The notes beneath the pieces are model-generated. The model was not told where the DNA came from. It saw only the letters and a list, made by a program, of their open reading frames with translations, and did no database searches. Of a stretch of DNA of 64,000 nucleotides, positions 27,701 through 40,602 are shown one piece after another; within the stretch, counting starts at the first letter, position 1, and every line of letters starts with the position of its first letter. The position numbers and the translations under genes were made by a program. Source of the stretch: Xestospongia bergquistia (taxonomy: Eukaryota > Porifera > Demospongiae > Haplosclerida > Petrosiidae); the NCBI GenBank assembly GCA_963965975.1, contig OZ014416.1:6200001-6264000 (forward strand), given 5' to 3'.

Positions 27701-30700
27701 TAAATTTGACACTAGTAAAAATAATTATGTGTGTCTTTGAAGAACAAACATATGTATTTACTATGTTTATATTGAAGAGGTGCTTATAATTATTAGAAAT
27801 GTTAAAATATAATGTCATCAATACAACCATGATGTAGTGGTTATGCATATACAGTACTGGAGATATATCCTTTGTTTATTAACTTAGCAAAGCTTGGCTA
27901 CTATTTAAATTTATTTCAGTATTAACAAGAGGAAGTAAGTGTCCTACTAGTTTAATGTTTGATCAATAGTATCAGGAACACATGAGCATTGTGAATGAGT
28001 GTTCAACTGCTGTTATTTTTGTGCTCTAATCATTATGGTCAGTGATTATTCCAAATAAGGAATATACACTAAGTCCCAGTCTTATCATAAGTACTGTTAT
28101 GTAATGAATATAATTACTATTAGCAAGAACATAATGTTCTATCACCTTTTATTTCCCATTACAAGTTTAATGAACTGACATTTGTGTGGTAAAGTGAAAT
28201 TGGAACACTAGCTTTGACATTGACACCTTGTCCACATAGTCTACCAGTATACCAGTATAGATTTCTCTACACACTCTTAGTACTCTTGTTAAAACACACT
28301 TAGCAAAAGGTTACAGCCCACAAACCTTAAAAATGTAAAAACAATTATCCATATATAGAAATAGATATAGTTATGGAAGTTGTCTTTATGACGCTCATGT
28401 GCCTCTGATAGTACACATTATTTTAGTAATGTGTGATTTTATGTACTATAAATAGGATCTATTGTTATTATTAAACAATTTATTTCATTTTATAGTGGGG
28501 TCATAGTCCACTTTATTTAGCACACTGGTATGAACATGATGACGTTGTTAAGCTCTTGTATTCTTTTGGAGCAAGAGATGTGGACCAAGTTAGAAATGTA
28601 AGTGATAAACATAATATTGTATTTATTGTATATGATAACCTGGATATAGTGATTTTACATGTTATAATAATTATACTATAAACATGACCTAATTATATTG
28701 TCACAGTTATATATAGTATTAATTTAACAGGATGACTTACTTTTGACTTCAGCTGAAAATGGTGATATACATAATGTAAATGTAGCACTTACATCAGGAG
28801 CTAATGTCAATGTTCACCATGGTGGTTTAAATAAGGTTAGTATACTGATTATAATAGATGATTTTTAGTAATAATTGTGATTTAGTAGTCTAAAGTCTGA
28901 AAATTGGAAGGTTCGAATTTTTATATTTTTGGGCAAAATTCTATTATTGTGGAATTGATTTTGTATTTAAAAATTTGAGATGGCAATAAAGTTAAAATAC
29001 TTAACAAACAATTTGATGAACATCCATTTTATTGCACATTAACTTAAAGGTTTATTGATACTAAACTACATATAATATAAACTAATGTAAGAAGTAATAG
29101 CAATGGGATATCTATTATTACTAATATTGAGTCATCATGTAATGAGATACAGGTATTCAGTGACTATCAATAACCTTATATTCTGTGATAATTGATTGAC
29201 ATGATTGAGGCAGTAAACACTGTAACAATCACTATCAACGTTACATGCTTATAATTAAGTAGTGTGATAAAGATCAATGTTTCTGAAAACTAGCACCATA
29301 TTACCTTTAATTACATACTCAGGTTTTATGTGGGAGGCAGATTTATTTATTTTCTTAGGCATAACAATTTATAACTAAGGAAAATTTCTACCTTATTGCT
29401 ATATTCTATGACTGGATAGGCATTTAACAGAAAGATGATACAATGATAAGGCCAAATGCCACAATTATCTAGTGGATAATGGACAATTGGAGTATTTTAA
29501 GTTTGCTAGGATGAATTCTGAAACAATCTGAGATGTTATAAAACACAATCATGTCATATTTGTATATACAAATCAATCACTATTTTTTAAGGATTTTTTT
29601 CCAAAATGTATCATTGACATGTGGAGTTATATTTGCAATAGTAAGCTCAAATCAGTTAAAAAACAATGTGAGAAGATTTGTTATAATAGATTGAACTAAG
29701 TAAATCAACGAAACAATTTTATCCATGACTGTCAAAAGTGGTGAGGCCATTTCCCTTCTAATCATATCATTTTTGATATCTCTGTATACAATATACAATA
29801 TTTAAAGATTGCATGTACTAAGATTTGTTAGTAGGTGTGGTTTATTTTCAGTAGTGTGATAAGCTTTATTAGGAAGAATTTATTACATGAATTAACATTC
29901 TCATTTGACTGCTATCATAACAGGTGATCCTAAATTGTCATTTCAATATCTTTTATTCAAGCTCTGTACTCTTTTAGAGAGTAGTAAGGTATTATAATCA
30001 ATTATTAAGCCCGAACGTATTAGTATCAAGAGTTTATGCTACCTTCTGCTGGTTCAGAACTGAAAATTATAAATTGTTGTAGTCTACAACATAACGTTGA
30101 ATGTATTTCTATTTTAATTAATAATTACTTGACACTAGTAATATGAATTTGAAGCCAGAGAGTACCTATTATTGAAACAAACCAATGTCTGTATTGACAG
30201 AAGTGATGTCAATTTTGGAGAGGGGCCTATATCATTAATGGTAAAATATAATGTCACCAATACTACCTACTATATGGTAGTTATTTATATATGGTACAGA
30301 TGTCTCCATTGTCTGTTATCTATCAGCAAAAAATGGCTTAGAAAATTTTTGAATATTTATTGTAGTATATTGAGTAATTAATTTGTACCCACATTATTTA
30401 CTGTTTATTATTTCTATAGTATCATCGGACTGCTTTACAGATTGCTTCAAGAGCAGGACATATTGAGATAGTCCAGTTACTCTTAACAGCTAAGGCAGAC
30501 CCTAATATTTGTGATGAGGTTTGTATTATGTATATAGATGGTTTGTATTCCATGTACTTATGTATTGTGTTCACTCCATGTACATGTATGTAATACTACT
30601 AGTATGTATTATATCAGTACAAGATATTATAATAATGTACATGTACATGTACATCACTAAACATGATACAGAAAACTCGAACAAGCAACAACTTGTGCCC

Positions 30701-33700
30701 TGACTGTTGAAAATAAATTGTCATTTTAATGTATTTTTTTATTCAACTGCTGTATTCTTTTAAAGAGTAAGAATTAAAAGGTCTTCAATTAAGTTAACAA
30801 AGCCAGATCTCCTTTATGTCAAGGGTTTCTCCTGCACTTTGTTAGTCCAAAACTGACAAAATACAATTGTTGTAGTCTATAACAGAATCTCAATTCTAAT
30901 AAATTTGACAATGGTAAAATTAATTGTGCAGCCAGTGTGTGCCTATTATTAAAACAAACAAATGTGCATATTGACAGAAGTGATGTCCATATATTGAGGA
31001 GGTGCTTATGTTAGCATGAGCATTGTGAATGAGTGTTTAACTGCTGTTATGTTTGTGCTCTAACCATTTTTGAAACATGGTCAGTGATTATTTGTATAGA
31101 AGGAATATATACTAAGTTCACAGTCTCAAGATAAATACTGTTAAGTAATGAATATAATTACAATTAGAAATGATGAGAAAAATGAAGAAACTAAGAAAGA
31201 AGTCTTGTACATTGAAAAGTGTTTAGAGAAATAGGACGTAGAATTTATGGACGTTTTTGTCATGAAAAAGATAAAAACAGTTAAATTACTTAACATTATT
31301 ATTTAACAATACAAGTTTTCTAGCAATAAATGAAAAGTATTGTTAGGCTTGGAAAGACACTGGAGTCTTTTTGAACATTAATGTTCTATCACCATTTTAT
31401 TTCCCATTACAAAGGTAATGAACAGACATTTCCTCACTGTGTGGTTTTGAGGTAGTTATTGTATATTATAATAACCACAGTGTAATAAAGAAATATGTAC
31501 TTCTGGTTATACTCAAAGCTGTCAATATTGTAGCAAATAACTTGTAATGTTGTTATGATATGAATACTGTCACTATGATGTAACAGATTGACTTTATACA
31601 TTTATCTACTGTAATATTGAACAGTTCATAGAATTAATTAGTAGTTACATTATTTCCTGTGTATTCTTTCTATAGAAACGTTGGACTGCTTTGCATTATG
31701 CTTCAAGTAAAGGACACATTGAGATAGTTCAGTTACTATTAATAGCTAAAGCAGAAACCAATATTTATGATGAGGTTTGTATTATGTATAGAGATGGTTT
31801 ATATTCCATGTACTTGTGTATTGTGTTCACTCCATGTACATGTATGTAATACTACTAGTATGTATTATGTCAGTACAGGATATTATAATAATATACATGT
31901 ACATGTACATCACTAAACATGATAAAAACAACGTTTACCAACAATCTTATATAACTCTTGTCCTAACTGTTGAAACTAGATTGTCATTTTGATGTCTTTT
32001 ATTTAGTACCTATACTCTTTAAGAGGGTAAGAAGGTATTCTAATAAGTTAACAAAGAAATATCTTTTATATCCAGAGTTTCTGATGCATTCTGTTAGTCT
32101 AGAACTGCTAAATACAATAACTGTACTGAAACTTTGGCGTATCTCAATTTTAATTAATTAGACAGCAGTAAAATTAATTATGAAGAAAGCGTGTGCTTAT
32201 TATTAGAACAGACAAATGTATGTATGGACAGAAATTTGTTTACATTGGAGAGGTGCTTATGTTAGAAATGTTGAAATAATAATGTTGCCAATAAAGCTAT
32301 GATTTTGTAATTATACATATTAGTATAGGAAATATCTCATTTCTCTTTTCTTTCATAGCAAAGCTTAGCTACTTTTTATAACTTTATTTTATTGTGAACA
32401 AGAGGAAATTGGGATACTGCTAGTTTAATATTTATTCAATAGTAACAAAAACACATAAGCATTGTGAATGATTGTTCAACATCTGTTATGTTTGTGTTAT
32501 TGAAACATGGTCAGTGATTATTCCATATAAGGAATATACATTTAAGTTCACAGTCATAGTGCTTAAGTATGTCACAGAATAAATGAATATAAGTACTGTT
32601 AGCAATGACGAGGAAAATGAAGAAACTATACAAAGAAGTCTTGTACATCAAAGATTGTTTAGAAGAATATGACTTAGAGGTTATGGAGTCTTTTGTAATC
32701 AAAGAGATAGAAACAGTTTAATAACCTACAATTTTATTACACAAGATGAGCTCTCTGGCAGTACATAAAAACTAATCTTAGGCTTGAAAGGATGCTAGAG
32801 TCTTGTTATGAACGTTCTATCACTCTTTTAGTTCCCATTACAGTAGTAATTAACAGACATTTCCTTGCTGTTCAAATATTTTACAAACAATTTAAAGAAC
32901 ATAGAGCACATTAACTTAAAGGTTTATTGATACTAAACTACATATAATACAAACTAATGTAAGAAGTAATAGCAATGGGATATCTATTATTACTAATATT
33001 GATTCATCATGTAATGAGATACAGGTAAACACAATATTCAGTGACTATTAACAAATCTATATTCTTTGACAATTGATTGACATGACTGAGCAGTAAACAC
33101 TCTAGCAGGTCAAACAATCATTATAAATGTTATGTGCTATAAGTAAGACTAGTGTGATAAAGATCAATGTTTCTGAAAAGTAACACATAGTCAACCATAT
33201 TAACTTTAATTACATGGCTTTTTTTACATGGGAAATAGATTTATATATTGTCTTGGGTACTGAGATCATAACAGTTCAAGTTTACCAGGATAAATTCTAA
33301 AGTTATCTGAGATGTTAAAAACCACATTTGTGAAATATCTGTATATTGAAATCAATCAAAATGATTTTAAGGATTTTTTTCAAAATATATCATGTGTGTG
33401 TGGAGTTCAAGTTGATCAAAAATGGAATGTGAGGATGTTTGTTACAACAGACTAACCTAAGTAAATCAAAGAAAGATTTTTCATCCATGGCTGTTGAAAG
33501 TGGTGAGGTCATTTCCTTTCCAGTCTTATCATTTCTGACATCTCTGGATAAGAGATAAAATATTTAACAAATTCCAAGTACCAAACGTCGATAGTAGGTG
33601 TGGTTAATTTTCAGTAACAACAGTATTAAAGAGCTTTATTTGGAGTATTTATTATTGTTTTTGTAGCTACATGTTATAGTAACACCTTAAAAATAATGTC

Positions 33701-36700
33701 ATAGTCAAGATGCATATTATTAGAGTAGAAAAATAAAATTTAGAAAAAAAGTGCACCTGAATTGGGGCTTCACCTATTCACATGATTAGACCTAATCATG
33801 TAAATTTGTAACATCCCAATTCAATCAAAATTTTTAAGTTAGCTATCAAGAAATTTCATATAGTCATAGGTTAGCATTTCTATAAAAGTATCACTTTTGT
33901 AGTTTCATCAGTGATACAGACAACATGAACAAGCATTCTTATTCGACTTCTACCAAAACTGGTGATTCTAAATTGTCATTTCAATGTCTTTCATTCAGGC
34001 TCAGTACTCTTTTAGAGAGAAGGAAGGTATTGTAATCAATTATTAAGCCAAAACTTCTTGGTATTAAGAGTTTCTTCTGCATTCTGCTGGTCCAGAACAG
34101 ACAGAACTGACAAAATATAAATTGTCATAGTTTTCAAAAGAAAGTTTAGTCTATTTCAATTCGAATGAATTAGATGCTTGTAAAATTAATTATGAAGCCA
34201 GAGGGTGCCTATTATTATGACAGACAAACGTATGTATTGACAGGAGTAATGTCTACATTGGAGAGGTGCCTATATTAGAAATGTTAAAATCTAAAGTCAT
34301 CAATACTACCTACTATATGGTAGTTACATATATACAGTACAGATGTCTCCTTTGTCTGTTTTCTTTCATCAGCAAGCGTTATGGAATCTTTGAAAATTTA
34401 TTGAGCATTGAACAGTTATTAGTAATGAATTTGTAGCCACATTATTTACTGTTTATTCTTTCTATAGGGTCATCAGACTGCTTTGTATTATGCTTCAAGT
34501 GATGGACACAATGAGATAGTTCAGTTACTCTTAACAGCTAATGCAGACCCCAATATTTGTGACAAGGTTTGTATTAAGTATAGAGATGATTTATATTTCA
34601 TGTACTTGTATATTGTGTTCACTCCATGTACATGTATGTAATACTACTAGTATGTATTATATCAGTACAGTGTATTATAATAATATACATGTACATGTAC
34701 ATCACTAAACATGATACTGACAATATGAACCAGAAATTTTATATAATTCTGCCTAACTGTTGAAACTAAATTGTCATTTTTCAATGTCTTGTATTCAGGG
34801 TCTGCATCCTTTTAGCTTTTAGATAGTGTCTACATTCTCTGCCAGCAACTCTGGTCTTGGTATGGCTACATTACCATCAGACTCAGCCATTACCCAGTTC
34901 AATGATGACATGCTTACTTACAACTCTAGCACCCTTCTGCAGACCAAACCTAGTTATCCACTCTGACATCTCTTTGCACTTTATAATCTTCAGAGCTTTT
35001 CTCCTAATACCTGGTAAACTGGTGGGAAAGATCAAGTCTCACAAAATTATGGATATGTAAAATCTACTTCCAGACAATATTTTCCTAATGGGACAGCTGT
35101 TAGACTCACATATAACCCTTTCAGAAGGATGTCACCTCTTTTATAACATGGGTATGTCTTTTTTGTTCCTATGTAGCTATAATGTCAGACATCAGACACA
35201 ATCTGACTATGAGCTGCCTAGTGTATCTTTTTAAAATAGTTCAGGTTGACAGGTTATACACTTGAAAACAGCAGCTGACCTCTTCTGAATTGGTTGTAAT
35301 TAAATCCTTCTCTATTAAATAATTTCATTTATTGGCCCCATTCCACCAAGCAACTTATTTCACCCATGTTCATTGTATCAGGAGGCCAATCACTCATGAA
35401 AGGCATGTGTAAACCTTAAACCCTAAACTTCCCTCCCTAGTGCAACATCATCCAAGATCCAACTCAACCCCGACGTAACTCAAATATGTATCTTATGGAA
35501 CCAGGGTGCTTATATGCTGCCTGGTACCTACTGTTATAAAAGCACCAGTGTAGTACCTTTAGAGGGGTTGACATTGCCAAAGACTGCCTCCTTTATTTAG
35601 ATGACTCTCACATATTAAAAGCCTCCAAACATGCTGCCAGAACTACCTACTGGTCTAGCTGGCCAGCCCTATCATTGTTTGGCCAGCACCAAAGCAATCT
35701 GATTTGTGTTTGTCAACCAGTTCTATGTTGTGTTCCTCAATATACTAGGTATTATCAGTCTTACTACCTATCATATATGTCAGTCTATTCAATTGCTCTT
35801 ATGATGTACCATAGTCATTGTGTGTGTATATTTATTTTCCAGCCAGACTCACAGCAAACTATTCTGTTGTTATTAATCAGTTATATTATCATAAATGAAG
35901 TACAGTTGAGTCCATAAGGGTTCATGCCTATAGCTCAGCCTTATAAGTTGCTTGCTATCTTACATAGCTCTGGCCTATCTTCCACAGGCCTTTCAAGCTA
36001 CAAGAAGGATCTGTTGGCTCTGGAAATGCACTGATTACTCCACAAACCAAGCATCATGCCTGTTCTGTTCTTAGTTCACATATACTCTTAATATTCAAAT
36101 GTGGGAGGCTTTTGGCTGACTGCCTGGACCACTGTCTTCAACTCCTACCTGCTATGATGTGTCAGGTACAGCTTCTACAATGGCTTTCATTACACTAAGT
36201 ATTGATTACTTAATGTTTACTTTAATGATAAATCATAATGAAACATCCTGTACAGTGTCTTGGCTAATAATCTTGGCTCCAATAATTTGGTCATTACTGT
36301 CTTGCCAAGTTTGTCTAACTCTATGCTGGTTTCAGTGTTCTGTCCAACAGAATTAATATTGTGTGGTAGTACTCATTATCTATTAGGCGTATACCATATA
36401 CCATATGGTATACCGTATACCATTTGTATGGCATACAAAAGGCTTTTTGGCACACTTTTACACCTGCTTTTTTTTCACTTCTTATCCAGTGCCCAAAGCT
36501 AAAAGCACATCTTTCAGCTGAAGGTCTGTCTTCCTAACCATTTTCCATTAGAAGTTAGAGTTGGGTTACTTTTGTAATTATGCCTACTAGATTAGTTTGT
36601 TTCATTACTGTAAAAGAAAACCATTTAAGCAAATATTTTGTTGCTCATAATGGAGTGGTCAAGCTCATTTCTTAGTCTGGGGAGGTGAGATTCCAGAATA

Positions 36701-39700
36701 GACTTTAGACATTGTTTCTTGCAACATTTTGAGTAAATGGAGACAGCAGTTCATGGTACATTCTTTCAATAGTCTAGAGTATTTACTATGTTTCAATTTG
36801 TCTACATTTTGGAGCCTTTTGTGTCCCTTCTGAGTTCCCTCATGACCTCTAGAACAGAATTAACTACAAAACGACACACATCCATAATTGTCCCTCTTAT
36901 GTTCTCTATGTTGATTTGTTTCCAAAGCATATGTATACCAAACATAATAACACAAATTACATCATGTGTTACTATATTAAAGATTTAGACTAACCTTCTA
37001 AGATTTAGGGTATAGAGATATGAAATTTGATGGATGCATAGGAAACAACCAAATATTAGGAGCTCCTAGTTATTTTATAACTTCAATTTTTAATCACAAA
37101 ATGCTAATGCTATATGTGAATCAGTGATATTAATGTTAAATACATAAGGATGTACTGCTTAACTGTTCTTCTAATTTCGGGTGAATACATAAAGAAATCA
37201 GAACTTGCTGAACATTCTGCTTCAGCAGAAGGACTTTTTGGATTCAGTCCCTTAGCCATTTTTTCGCCGATGGTAACACAGAAACACAGCAACATTGTCT
37301 AGACTGTATGAATTTCTAATTAAAACTTCTTGATATGTTACCTGGTAAAGACTTGTGGTGAAAATATTAGTAACTTATGAGCTGTCCGGGAAGTCATATT
37401 TATGCTTTCTTACATTAATCTCTCTCTTCACAATAGAGCACAGCAGCCAGTAATATTGTACACAGAATGCTTGTTAATGAGTAGTGTTGTTTTTCACATG
37501 TATATGCACATGTGTCGTGAGTTATGACTTACTATGGAAGAAAGGACAGTTTGTGTGTTTATATGTTTTTATCATTCTTATATATTACTAGTGATAAAGA
37601 CAGAGCATAGTGATGCAGGCATCAGATACGATGTACACAGAATAAGTGCATGACCCACACCCAACCTACGCGCCGTGTGCAACCATTCCTGGTACGTCAA
37701 TATGAACTACATCTACTCATGGGATGCCTACCAACAAAAAATAGACGCTAACCTTTGAACCTAGATTAGAGTATAAATAGGACTGTTTTTCATTCATGCA
37801 TTTATTATTATGTAGCCACAGATGATGACAGTTGAACTAACTATTGAAACGTTTGGCAAAAAAAAAGTTTTGTTTGATGAAAGATCAAAAAATGAACATT
37901 ACTATAAACTTACTCAAACATCCCGGTCTCTTTCGTGACATTATATTATATTTTTACAATATTTAACATTTAACCATACTCTGAGTATTGTTGACCAGGT
38001 GTTTGTATCTTTTTTCTTCAATATTGAACTTGTGTGTTTTAATGTGTTAGTTTCTTTAGTGACTCAAAAATAATGTCATATAGTGAAAACATGGAATGAG
38101 ATAAAGCTAATAAAGAGAATATGTTACTACTACAGTTTGATTGTCACAAATGTTAGCTGCTATTGGTAGTTTGTATTGAATATGTAGAGTATATTATTCA
38201 GTTACTTCTCATATTATACAATGTAATACAATCTTTTTTCTTCAATATTGAATTTGTGTGTCTTAATGTGTTAACTTGTTTAGTGACTCAATAATAATGT
38301 CTGTTTGACTTTACCTTTCATAACATTAAATTATACTCTTACAATATTTACCATTTGACCATACTCTTGAGTACTGTTGACCAGATGTTTAAAAAAAGCA
38401 ATTTTACACAAGTCAGATATTGTAGCTTAGATACAATATCAATGGACATTATAATAATATACAATTCTTTACAAAGGTAGTTGGGTGTGGTTTATGATGT
38501 GGGGTTCTTCATATGCTTTCATCTTTTTTCTTCAATATTGAATTTGTATGTGTTAATATGTTAACATGGTTAGTGACTCAATAATAATGTCATATAATGA
38601 CATCGTGGAATGAGATAGAGCTAATAAAGAGAATATGTTACTACTACAATTTGTTTGTCACAAATGTTAGCTGATATTGGTAATTTGTATTGAATATGTA
38701 GAGTATGTTGTGTAGTTACTTCTCATATTATACAATGTAATACAATTGTTATGATGATGTGTATTGATGACTGGTTACATTGACTAAATAGTTTACTGTC
38801 TAATAGTTTATGTTGTTTTGTAATTAAATAACTTTGTCTCTTTTGATGTTAGGATAGACGTACACCTGCACACTATGCAGCAATGAATGGTCATGCTGAC
38901 ACAGTAAAATTGTTAATAAAAGTGGGACTAGCTAATGTCAATACTAAAGATTCAGTAAGTCCTTGTAATTGTATTACAAGACATATCATAGTACCAAATT
39001 ATGACCCATCATGTAATTCAAATTACTCAATTTGAGGTTAATAAATCAATAAGACACAGACTTGAGGTGTATTACTTATTCATTTAGAGAAGTCTGCACT
39101 CTACAGTAACTGTTCTTTACCAGCTCTTGATTCTATTAATAAGTTTTTACAAAATATTTGAATAATAATACTAATGTTAATTATTGATGAGCTTAATTAA
39201 GTCATTATGTAAATGTACTAAAAATGGTACTTTCAGTATCTGACTTGTAACACACCTATACAGTACAAGAACTAACAAACAGTATTCAAGGTGTTTGTCT
39301 GGTAGCCACGATACCATTAATCAAGTCAGACATTGTAATTTAGAAATAATATGAATGGACATAATTATGATGTTATTTAATGAAAACCACACATTGCCCT
39401 AAGCAATTTAGAATGAATGGTTTATATGCATTTTCTACGCAATCATTTTGTTTAGGATGCATATCAAATATGGTATCTAGGATGACTAATCAATAAAGCA
39501 CTTGGATACCAAATTTGGTAAACATCCAGTACAAAATGGTAGTGTAGCAACTGCATATATGTAAATATTTAATCAAAATTTCCTCGCACAACATCTGTGG
39601 TTTTCCCAAATAAGTTCACATATAATGATATCACAATTCTTTATAAAGTTCAAACTGTCAAAGAGTGTGGTTTGTGATGTGGTTTTCTTCATGTGCTTGT

Positions 39701-40535
39701 ATCTTTTTTCTTCAATATTGAATTTGTTTGTTTAGTGTTTTAGCTTGTTTAGTGACTCAATAATAACATCATATAGTGACATCATGGAATGATATATAGC
39801 TAATAAAGAGAATATGTTATTTCTACAGTTTGTTTGTCATAAATGTTAGCTGCTATTGGTAGTTTGTATTGAATATGTAGAGTATGTTATGCAGTTACTT
39901 CTCATATTATACAATGTAATACAATTGTTATGATGATGTGTACTGATCACTTGTTACATTGAATGTATTGTTTACTGTATAATAGTTTATATTCTTCTGT
40001 AATTAAATAACTTTGTCTCTTTTGTTTCTAGACAGGATATAAACCTGTACATTATGCAGCAGAGAAAGGTCATGCTGACACAGTGGAATTGTTAATAAAA
40101 GTAGGGCAAGCTGATGTGAACACTAAAGATCCAGTAAGTCAGTAATGTAATACTAGACATAATTGTACCAAATTATGATTAATCAAGTAAAATTAGAATT
40201 ACTTCATTTGAGGTTAATAAATCAATAAGACACATGATTTGAAGTGTATTACTGATTTAATAAGAAACCTGCACTCTACAACAACTGTTCTTTACCAGTT
40301 CTTTATTTTGTTTAAATTTTGCAAAAAATTGAATGATAGTGCTAATGTTTATTAATGATGAAATTAATTAAGTTAGTGAGAGAACGTACAAAAAATATCA
40401 TTTTCATTATATGACTTCTAACAAGGCTATTCCAAATTTCTGAAACTATGTCCAAACTTACTAGATGTTCAATTGATATGTATTTCTCAATCTCATGAAA
40501 ATGTTTCAAATTTCCAACCTCATTTCCCTAGCAAA

Positions 40536-40602
<67 letters not shown>

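Noticed and set aside
28905-28920. GGTTCGAAT, a tRNA B-box-like sequence
   Set aside because: No A box, no acceptor or anticodon stems can be folded around it.
36159-36502. Two overlapping plus-strand ORFs in the foreign block
   Set aside because: No recognisable domain and no continuity with neighbouring frames; kept only as part of the unidentified block.
37110-37295. Minus-strand ORF with an MAKGLNPKSPSAEAE start
   Set aside because: Short, lies at the edge of the foreign block, and no domain or exon partner was found; probably transposon debris.
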